Shown piece after piece: positions 1 through 9,900 of a stretch of 21,966 nt of DNA (its first letter is position 1; each line of letters begins with the position of its first letter). Both the position numbers and the translations under genes were made by a program. The notes under the pieces were generated by a model. It did not search any database, had not been told where the DNA came from, and saw nothing but the letters and a program-made list of their open reading frames with translations. Source of the DNA: a virus; the IMG/VR virus record IMGVR_UViG_3300024513_000092, positions 1-21,966 of that record. One strand, written 5' to 3'.

Positions 1-12
1 AACTAGTTTCAT
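1..12 (-). CDS. Possible start of the next gene (MKLV..., runs off window)
   Basis: On the minus strand an ATG at 12-10 overlaps the TGA of the preceding gene (ATGA) and reads Met-Lys-Leu-Val before the window ends. AGGAG sits four bases upstream, a strong ribosome binding site, and the 4-base overlap is typical of phage operons. The caution is that the AGGAG bases also encode the Pro-Gly-Asp of the preceding protein, a motif that may be conserved for its own reasons. With four codons visible no product can be named. Confidence 0.4.
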
Positions 13-33
13 AGGTCTCCTGGTAAACTAGTT
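1..33 (-). repeat. Perfect 9-bp inverted repeat around a ribosome binding site and ATG
   Basis: Positions 1-9 (AACTAGTTT) and 25-33 (AAACTAGTT) are exact reverse complements separated by 15 bases. On the minus-strand transcript the loop holds AGGAG and ends with ATG, so the hairpin would present or restrain the start of the next gene. Each arm contains the self-complementary octamer AACTAGTT. The stem is AU-rich with only two G-C pairs, so its stability is modest, and it may extend beyond the window. Confidence 0.5.
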
Positions 34-347
34 GCCAATTCTGGCTCAACGTTGCCTTTCTTTAAACCGCCAGCACTAGACCAACTAGTACCGTCCCACA
101 CTTTTAGTTGGTTAACACCAGCAGTATTATCGTACCATAATTGTCCTTCTATTGGATTTGTTGGTGCGCTGTCGTTAGCAAAATTTTCTAATAAGTGTAA
201 AAAGTTTTCTGCAATAATTGTGCCATAACCAGTAACATTACGACCTGGAAATTGTAACGATGTTGAATCATTAATGGTATTATCTTCTACCGTTAATGCT
301 GGTTTGTCTAAATTTGTTGAATCTGTATATCTAACTTGGTATGACAT
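9..347 (-). CDS. Short virion protein resembling the N-terminus of a larger cyanophage structural protein
   Basis: The 112-residue product begins MSYQVRYTDSTN and contains TGYGTIIAENFLHLLENFAN followed by NPIEGQLWYDNTAGVNQLKV and WDGTSW. This N-terminal arrangement is familiar from larger virion structural proteins of marine T4-like phages, in which the segment with G-x-LW-x-D recurs. Here the frame stops with TGA directly after SLPGDL, exactly where the second G-D-L-W would need its tryptophan. The start has GAGG at 355-358, seven bases upstream, and lies two bases after the previous stop. Either the phage encodes a short form followed by a new gene (an ATG overlaps the stop as ATGA), or a frameshift or sequencing error has split a longer gene at the window edge. 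The coding start is well supported; the end is not certain to be the natural one. Confidence 0.7.
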   Translation of the reverse strand: MSYQVRYTDSTNLDKPALTVEDNTINDSTSLQFPGRNVTGYGTIIAENFLHLLENFANDSAPTNPIEGQLWYDNTAGVNQLKVWDGTSWSSAGGLKKGNVEPELATSLPGDL

Positions 348-349
348 AA

Positions 350-964
350 TTAAGCCTCATTAAAACCGGTTAAGCTCTGTACTCTAACTGTGTAGTCTAT
401 TTGAATTAAACGGTTTAAACTCTTTTGTACAGGGTGGAAGATAACGTGTGTTAGTAAACGACCTGTTCCAGCAGGATCGTAACCTCTTAAACCTAGTTCA
501 TCAAACACATATTCGCCGTCTGTGTACGTGGCGTTGTCAAATGCGTCTTGATTGCTAGGCTCGCCGTAGTCTAATAAACAAGTGATTAAGATGTCTGTGT
601 AGTTTGTACCAGTAACATGACGTGTTTCTATCTTATTTCTAGTTGGATCTAAATTATTTGTGCTTCTATCATCAACTACTTTAGTGTATGTTTCGTTGTA
701 TAAACTGGCATTAGACCCTGTGCTGTTAGGAGTAAGGTATGTAATAACTCCTGTTGGGTCCACCGAAGTGCCGCCATTGCCAAACACCATCTCATATATA
801 AACCCTTTGCCTGCGTTTGCAAGACTTTCTGCCAGGGCTATACTCATATTTTCGTAGTGAATAGCGTTTTTCTTATCAATAAAGACTTCCTTAGTAGTTG
901 GATCAAATATTTTTATATGTCCTTGTACTCGGATTCCTGAATTTTCGTTTGGTTTTGTTGTCAT
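350..964 (-). CDS. Putative virion structural protein, 204 residues
   Basis: I recognise this as a type of protein found near the baseplate genes of marine T4-like phages but cannot name a T4 counterpart. Visible segments are GIRVQGHIKIFDPTTKEVFI, AIHYENMSIALAESLANAG, MVFGNGGTSVDPTGVITYL, YTDILITCLLDYGEP and LLTHVIFHPVQKSLNRLIQI. The composition is beta-rich with no signal peptide, membrane segment or coiled coil, which fits a folded virion component. It has its own late-promoter-like site (986-993) and a Shine-Dalgarno sequence AGGTGA at 972-977, seven bases before the ATG, so it can be expressed separately from the giant gene whose stop codon lies inside that promoter motif. The next gene begins two bases after its stop. 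A role in joining the giant wedge protein to fibres is possible from position only. Confidence 0.75.
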   Translation of the reverse strand: MTTKPNENSGIRVQGHIKIFDPTTKEVFIDKKNAIHYENMSIALAESLANAGKGFIYEMVFGNGGTSVDPTGVITYLTPNSTGSNASLYNETYTKVVDDRSTNNLDPTRNKIETRHVTGTNYTDILITCLLDYGEPSNQDAFDNATYTDGEYVFDELGLRGYDPAGTGRLLTHVIFHPVQKSLNRLIQIDYTVRVQSLTGFNEA

Positions 965-985
965 GTTAAAATCACCTGTATTCTA

Positions 986-993
986 TATTTATC
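986..993 (-). promoter_or_regulatory. T4-type late promoter motif before the 204-residue gene
   Basis: The minus strand reads GATAAATA, followed by TAGAATA. It matches the N-ATAAATA late motif known for T4-like cyanophages and differs from the T4 consensus TATAAATA only in the first base. Transcription starting about six bases downstream would give a short leader carrying AGGTGA and then the ATG at 964. The TAA within the motif is the stop codon of the giant gene, so promoter and stop share bases. Confidence 0.65.
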
Positions 994-3900
994 GAGGCAA
1001 ATTCGCAGTCTTTGCACGAACGAATTTTGCTTGGTCAGTTTGTGCATCAACAAGGCTCTGACCTTGTGCTACCCACGCTTGACCCACTTTCTTCTGTACA
1101 ATAACTTTTGCGCCATTTGTTGGAGGCTCTGTTAAACGTACATAAGCACCCACATTCTTGTTTACTGCAAATTCTGCTTGTAATTGTTTGTCACCACTTG
1201 GGCTATCTGGGCCTAAACTTTCGTCCCATACTGATGTTGGATTTTTACGCAAGCGGCGGCCTGCTACAAACACTTCAATATCCAAACCTTCCCAGTATTC
1301 TAAAGGAATACTTGTATAGTCTAATACTGTACCTGTGCCTGAACCCACTGCTGTTGCTATAAATTCTGTACCAATTGTGTTAGAACTTGCGCCGATACTC
1401 ATGTAATCTGTTGTACCAATGGTTTTAATCTTATAACCTCTTCCTACTTGAATATTTGCCACACTAATTTCGGCAGTTTCCTTATACCACTCACCAGTTT
1501 CTGCTGGGTTTCTTGTGGTAATAGTATTAACTATTGGGCTAAACGGTAACAAGATTTGTACATATTTTATAGCCGCTGGTGCTACGTAACTAGTTTGTGC
1601 CACTGTAACTGGTCCAACACTAAACGACGGATTTACTATTACTAAATCGTACGCACCAACTACTTCTGCTTGACTGATAAATGTCAATTCAGTACTACTT
1701 ACATAAGTAGTGTTGCACTTAGCTCTCATATGAGAACCGGTCATTTCGCCAGTACTTACTGATAATGACACCGGACTGCCGTTTACTGTTTCGCTAACTG
1801 TAATATAATATTCTTCTGTAACTACATCCTGTCCATAAGTTAAAATATAATAAGAAATAGAAGAATCAATACCGCCAAAAACTGCGCCGCTGAATACAAC
1901 TTCCTTGCCTACAAATAATCTATCGATGTTGCTAACAATTATTTCATTGGCAGAATTAACTTCTGTGGCTACAAATGTTGTTTTTAGTGTAGGGTCACCG
2001 ATAACAACTTCAACGTTTTCCTTGAATCCAGTTCCTTTTACAGTCACAACTTGTCCGCCTAATGGGAACGCTGTAGTATTGTTAAAATTATACTTGACTG
2101 AAGTAACATTGATACCAAAACTGTTTTCATATATTTCAGATGCCTGTGAGTATCCGCCAGCAACTAAAACAACAGTTTCTGTTTCATCTTTATAAGGAAC
2201 AGTTTGGTTTGTACTTGCATCAAGTACTGCTGTTCCTACTGGATGCACTTCAGGAACTCCAGTTCCTAGTGTACCTCTGCGTAGATATTTTAATGTATTT
2301 CCATCTTTTTCAAGATATTCTATACGCTCTTTATCAATTAGAACAATACCTGCTTGATTCTGACTACGCAATGGTTCAACTAAGCCGCTGGCATCTTCTA
2401 ACACAATAGTTGTATCATAATAATTTAATGGCTGTGCTAATACTGCCGATGCTTCAGAATCTAATCTCTTATAGATTGTTCTGTTTAACATATCTTTGAA
2501 TATTCTATAACCAAAAGGTCTACCAGTAGTTACATCGCTACTGAATACAATAAGGTCTATTACATCTGTAGATGTTAACACTCTGTTTCTATCAATTTGA
2601 ATATAAGTTAAATTATCTTCTAAGATATAATCGATTTCAGGAGTTAACAATTCTCCGTTCAATGCTAACCAAATATACTGTGCGCCCAACGCAGGGTTTC
2701 TAAGTTGGATGCGTCCTGCTAATAATTGATTTAATCTATAGTAGTCGGTAGTTCCTACAGTCACAATACTTGCAGATGTAATATAATCACTATTACGTTC
2801 GATATCTAAAATATCGTGATTAGTAAATGTAGTAACTGCAAATTTATCGTTAACCGAGTAACTATCTACTAAGCGCAATTGAGCACCTGTTGAGTCTTCG
2901 TCAATGTAGTATTCTGCATTTTCTAAAATTACCAATGCAATTTTATCGCCAACTTTAGCAACTCCACGCTTAATTGTTAACTGATTGCTAGATGACTTCC
3001 AAGTAAATTGTCTTGAAATTGCTAGTTCGGTGCCGTTTAAGAAAACTCTAACCTTGTTTGCATCAATGGTATTAATAGCATAGTCAACTGTGCTTACTGT
3101 GTAAGTACGAACTGTTCCTACGACATCAAAATAAACAGTATCTGCCGGACGTAAAATTCTTCCAGCATATTCAACTAATACGTTATTATCAAACGGACGT
3201 AAGTTGGCCGGTGTATTTGTTAAACTATACACCTGACTTGTGCCGTCATAAACAACAGTTTCTGTTGAAACACGACTTACTGTGTTTAATGCTGTACCAA
3301 TAATCGTGTAGTCGATAATTGCCGTATTGACTGGTGCTGTAGCAAATCTAATTCCAATGTTTCCAACTTCGCTGTAAGTATTATCTGTTACAAATGTTGT
3401 TACTGTGGCTGGTACACCGTTAACAGTAACTAGTGCAGAATAATCTCCATCCCAACGTGCTACTGTTACAAAATCTACAGAAACACCATCGCCAGTAAAT
3501 GAATCGGAATCAAGAATGCTTGTACCGTTTTTGCTCATAGAAGTAATCACAACTTCACTGCCCACAGGCAAGTTAGTTGGGAACACAACTTTTTGCATAG
3601 CGTAATTTAGTGTATAATCTACATCTTGCTTTTTAATTAATCCGTTTAATTTAACAACTGCCGCTTGAGTGCTGTTTGGACGCTGTCCAATTAAGAACTC
3701 GTTTTCTGGCTCTGTTGTTATATAATGTCTTGTGACAATAATAGGTGTACCGTCTTCTACAGTATGGTAGACTGTAATTGCTACAGAGTCTACAACCTGT
3801 CCCGTAACTACTTCTTCCGGTGCATGGCTGTTAGTTGGTGTTACAAAATTGTCGCCGTCAAGATTGATGTCTTCTGCACGAATGCCTCGGGCAGTAGTAT

Positions 3901-6900
3901 ATGTAAAATCTCCGCCGCTGATTTCAGAGTCTAAATATTGCTGGTTTGGTCTAAAACTACCATCGCTGGTACTCTTACGGAAGATAATAGTATCTCCGCT
4001 GTTTACATCTACGTATGCAGGAATGACTATAGGAGTATCAGTGCTTCCGTCTCCTACAAATGTCTGCATCTGTGCATCTGGATTTGTAATTTCATCGGTT
4101 GCATTTAATGTTGCTAACTTTGCGGCAACATCAAGAGTTTTGTTAGCCACTTGTACTTGTTTGGCTGTTAGTAATGCTTCTGCATCGTCTAGTTCGCCTT
4201 GGGCAATGGTCAAGTCTGAAATTAACTGTGTTTCCTGTGCTTGATTTTCTGCCAATGTAGTTTGTAAAGCAAAGTATAAAGGATCGCTTGGGGAGGTAAT
4301 TTCTAACTGTGCTTGTAAGTCAGCAATAACTGCCTGTGTATCAATAAGCTCTTGTGTTAGAGAATTAACTGTTATTTCTTTAGCGTCTTTATCTGCTTGT
4401 AGAGCAATCTCTTCAGCAGTATAAACTTCTAATAATGCGGCTGCGGTATTATATGCAGTTTCGGCACTGGTGTAAACGTCATAATTAATGTCATCAATTC
4501 TTACACCATTAATATAAACGTTAATCTGTTCTCCATCTGCAGGAATATATGGCAGATTATAAGAACGTGTTGTACCATCTGATACAACTAAAAAGTCTGT
4601 ATAATCTTCATCGAAGTCGTCCCAGCCAGCAGTAAACCATGGAAGTCCGTCCCAACCAGAACTTATTTCAAATCCTAGCCCTGTAATTTCAACGCCGCCG
4701 TAGTCAACTCCAGACATTAACTGTCCTAGGTCTTTACCAATCTGTCCTGTTATTGGACTATAGTAATATTGAATTCTATCTGCGGCTGTAAGAAGTCTTA
4801 TATCTTTAGTATAAGTTACAGTAATATTAGAACTGCCAACTTCTGCCGCAGTAGATAACTCTAATATACCAATATAACGTGTATATCCTAACGAAGTATC
4901 TTTCTTATTATAAACTGTAAAATCACTAGACAATAATTCTTCGTTAGATACTGTTACCGCAGTCTTGTTTGTTCTAATATCAATAGGCCAGTTTAACTGG
5001 AACAATGTTCTAGATCCTGTACCATCGAATGTCTGCGACATTGTAATAGAACTTACTTGATACTCCGGAATAATTCTGTCAAATTTAACACCAATGGTGT
5101 TTGTTCTTGTAACGCCTTCTCCAAGAATTGCTGTAGCCTTGGCTGTTACTCCGCTTGCGCCAACTGATCCGCTAATAACTATAGTAGGTGTAGTTAGGTA
5201 ACCTTCTCCTTTAGTTTCTACTGCAATCTTTGTTACTGATCCTTGTGAAATATACGCTTTAGCAGTGGCTTTAGTTTTGCACACACCAACTACTTCAACA
5301 GCAGGTGCGGCTTGGTATCCTGAGCCACCGTCAACAACAACAATTTCTGTAACACGATATCCAGCATGATCTAACCAATCACTGTATGGTGCATTTAATA
5401 TTGCAGATGAGTTATATGTAATTACAGAATTATTGACTTTTACATCAAACGGAAGAATTTTTCCTTCTTCAGTATCATAACGTGCTGGAAGGTCAAAGTC
5501 TGTAGTTCCTGTATATGTATTATCAGTTGCTGTGTAATTGCTGATAAATTCTCTAACTTTAGTTCTGTAAGGTTTTACTTCATTAATGTATTCTTCGTAA
5601 CTAGCAAGATTGTCATTTTTATAATTAACTTTTTGTTTTAATTCGCCAAGGTTGTGTTGACTCTTAACGAACGAAGTCTTAAATGCCCAATCAACAAATG
5701 TTTGTTCTGAGAATACGTAACGCAGACTTGCAAAGAATAACTTATTATACTCTACTTCTAAATCGTCTATTAATAAATTATTTTTAATGACATCGAGAAT
5801 AATTCTTAATTCTTCTTTTGGTTCGTCGTCGTATACATCGCCATCATAGGTAAAACTATCAAATCCAATATTACTATTTGTAAACTTGTACAAATTACTA
5901 TTGAATTGGATTGTTCCGTTTTGACGACCTACTGTTGTGTAATTTAAAGAAATGTTATCTGTAACTAGTGTATTAATTCTTTCTAAAAGAATCCAACCAC
6001 CAGATTTTTCATTTTTAATTTTTACTAAATCGCCTACAGCAATATCTATGAAACTCATTTCATATGAGAAGTCAACTAAATGGTCAACTTTAGTAAATGC
6101 GCTGTAGCCATCGGCATACCAGTCGGCATAATCCCAATGCTTGGTTACATCATAAATTTGAGTTTTTGATCTGAACCAGTCGCCTTTGACACTATCCCAA
6201 ATGTATAAACTCCATTTATTAGCCGCTGTTTCATCATTGTTGACTAAAATTGTAAATGGTCTAATATACAATGTAGTAGAATCTAAATAATCTCGGCCAA
6301 AGTTATCAACTGTTACACCAGTAACTTCGCCAATAGTGTTAATCTTTGCTGTTAATTTTACGCCAGTGCCTGCACCATTAACTATAATTTCTGGAGCAAT
6401 TTTATATCCACGGCCTGGATTTGTAACTACAACACGTACAATCTTTCCTGCTTCTACTACCGGAACAGCAGTGGCTTGAATAAATCCTGTAGAGCCAACA
6501 AAACGTATTTGACTTTGACTGTCGATTGCAATATCGTACTTTCCTGATAATTCAGTCGGAGGTTCTTCTTTAGAGTTTAATGCTGTAAAATCAAAGTCGT
6601 CAATAATTGCACGTTGTATTAATACAGAGTTAACACGCTCTATAAATTGTTTTAGAGCTTCAAGTCTGTTAACAAACATACCTTGACGAGGTTTGTTTAG
6701 AATACCGTATTTCAATTTAGCAGGCAATCTAGGATCTGGCACTTCTGCGCCGTTGATATCGTAACCGATTAAACTGTCAAACCATTTCTGTTCAACATAC
6801 TTGTTAAGTTTTTTATTAGTGTTTCCTTCTGCTAATAACTGATAATGTGCATGAATATTGTTTTCAGTATTATTCACTGTCCAGTAACGAACATTTAGTG

Positions 6901-9900
6901 CAACATCTTTGCCTGTGATTAATCCTTTGCAGTTCACTAATGCAAATTGATTTTTACCTAATAAAGTAGCATACTGAATGCCCTGACCTTTAGGATTGGA
7001 TATTAAATTTGCAACATCGCTGGCAGACGTTTTTCTAAAGGTAACGTCAGGTACTGTAGTTTTATTTTTAACCCAGAAATAATAAGTGTTGGTAAATGTT
7101 TTGCTTATAGTATCATATTTTTGTTTAATACTGTATGCAAGGTCGCCGTACTTAGATGTTCCGCTAATACCTAATGCTAGTCCAGTTTCAGTATCTGCTA
7201 ACGAATCCCATTCGCTCGGTGTGTATTCAGATTCTACCCATTCGTAGATATCCACAGTGGAATCATTGTAGACATTATTCCAAGTGTTGGCTTTATATAC
7301 AATAGATCCTTGTAGGGGATTAGCAAATTTAATAGTGCTGAGATCCCACCATAATTTACCAACATGAGGTGTTGTCCATCCCATTAGTAAATCTACTACT
7401 ACAGATTCTACACCAACTGTATATATTGCTGGATCGTAGTATGTTTTGAATGTTAATTCTTGTTCAGCGATTCCTAAAATCTTTCCTGTAATTGGATCGA
7501 TAAAATCTAAGTTGGCAACTACGCTGTTTGTTCTTGTATTATATAAGAACAATGATTTAATCTTAGATAAGTTAACACTAGGTTCCGGTTCGCGGAACTT
7601 AGTCCAAGATTTAGTGCTTCCAGAAAACTCATGGAATGATCCGTTAATCGATGTTTGATCGTTAATATAAATTTTTCTTGCTACAACAAACGCATCGCCG
7701 TAGTTAATTCCAGAAACTGCTGTTGGTTCTAATTCGTCGCCGATTAAGAACTTGGCGTCGTATTTTTCATAAACACGAACACTGCCAGTAAATTCTTGTT
7801 CTTCGATAAATGTAGTTACATTTAAATCAAATGTTGTTTCGCCGGAGTCAATTATTGTTTCAATTGTTTGACTACCACCGTAACTATAAATTACTAATCT
7901 ATCATTGTCTAGATTAAATCTTACTCTATATCCAAATTTTTCACTGTCTTGGTTTAGCGGACTTGTAATAAAATCATCAGCAACGTATGTTGAAGCATTT
8001 AATTTGAATAGTGCAACTGCTCCTTGATTAGATGCTACGCCTGAATACCCTGGTACACCAACAGCAACAAAAGTTGAATCTTTTGTAATTGCTACAGATG
8101 TGCCAAAATTACTACCTGTTTCTAAAACTTCTAGTGATGTAAAATCGCTAACATTGATTTCTTGTACTGTTGTAAAGGCTGTTCCTGCTAAACGAACAAC
8201 TAAAACAGATTCGTCATTTTTAGATATTGCTACAATATTGCTCGAACTAATATCTATGTCAGTTATACTAATACCTGTTGGTAGAGTTAGTGTTGCTAGG
8301 AAAGTGTTTGTTGTTAAGTTATACGCAGACACGGCTGCTGGAACTGAAGATCCATTGCCTTTAGAAACAATGTATAATACATTTCCATTTACCTGTATCT
8401 TCTGTCCAAAATATTGGAACTGTGTTGGTGTAGCACTTTGAATTACTCTTGTAAATTCGTAACTGCCGTAGATATTTTTTGTGTACTGTGCCACATAACC
8501 AATATCCACTTCTGTAATGATTGGAGGATCTGTTGGTAGAGCACCTGGTTCAGATGTAATACCGTAACGCGGTGCGCCTACAAATAAGTAAGATCCGTCG
8601 GCATTAAAGCATAAACTATCACCGAAACTTCCGTTAGTGTCGGTAAATGTTTCTGTCGATAATGGGAAAATAGAATCCTGGAACGCCCATCCAAATGTCG
8701 ATGTAGGTCTGCTGTAGAACAAAACTGCATTTGTTGATGTTGCTGCCAATACTGTTTCTGTGTTATCAACCGCAATAACTTTTCCAAAATAATTTTCTTC
8801 ACTAGTGATTTTTGTGCTAGTGTATGTTTTAGCAAACTTCCAGACACTCCAAGCATTGTTGACTCCGTCTGTCCATACTATTTCATTATTTTTCTTAGCA
8901 GAAACAGGCAAGGAATTTAAATCGTTAATTGACGATAGTCGTTGTGGAGTAAATTTAAACAAATTAATGTTTAAAAATAAATTAATTTCTGCAATTGCCG
9001 CAGTATCTAAATTAGCAGGCATGGTTATTTCAAACCAGTTTAAGCCTGTATCTAATACTTGTTTAATGCCTTCTAACGAAGCATTAGTATTATTAATTCC
9101 AATATAAGATCCAACTTCTATATCTACAGGTAGTTTAGTATTAAGAGTAATTCTTAAGTTAGTACCTTCTGATACACTCTTAACAGACTTAGCGAAATTA
9201 GTAAATCTATAAACATTCCAAGAACTGTTATCAAATCCTAACCAGAAATATGTACCTTCTACAAGATTTTTAATATTGTAGTTGGCGAATTCATCTTTAG
9301 AAGAAATAATGTAGTCAACGTCTTCATAGTTAACATAGCCCGCAGTTCTAATATATTCTTTCTGAGATGCTAGTACTGGGAACGGCTCGTGTGTATAGTC
9401 GTCAGGTTTTAAGTAAACTTGATCCTGAGTAATTCTATAAACAAAATCGTTCACTCCAAACGGAACTGCATTTACTAATTCAATTGGCTGTGGGTTAATT
9501 AAGAATTTTTCTTCATTAAGAATATATTCTACTTCCTCGTAGCCACCGCTGGCACCGTATTGTCCTAAGCGAATTGCCCACTCTTCAAAGAATTCTAAAC
9601 TATCTGTGTTTGCATAGTTTAGTGCGTCAAACAATTTAGATAAACTGTTTTGTGTACCCTTTTCTTGAATCATACCTTGATAGAACTTGTACTGACTTAC
9701 ATCATCATTAATAATATTCTCAAGGTATTGGCGCTTTTGATAGCCGATTAAATGTTGAGCAAACTTTTGTTGGTCAACATCAAAACTATCTGTATCTAAA
9801 TCATAAAAATCTTCAAACTGTGTAGCACGATAATCCCAGTTAGGAATTAATTTACTTTGTGGTCTTCCATCTAGTCTGTACCAATTATTGTCGTCAAACA

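Noticed and set aside
9-11. TGA read as tryptophan (stop recoding) at the end of the 112-residue gene
   Set aside because: TAG follows two codons later in the same frame, and other genes in the window use TGG for Trp and end normally in TAA.
3849-4244. 131-residue plus-strand frame
   Set aside because: It lies entirely opposite the giant gene, has no ribosome binding site that I can see, and its Ser/Val-rich, low-logic sequence is what antisense of the coiled-coil region gives.
8578-8856. 92-residue minus-strand frame in another phase inside the giant gene
   Set aside because: The in-phase giant frame here encodes the first propeller blades, so the alternative frame is a shadow rather than a nested gene or a frameshift.
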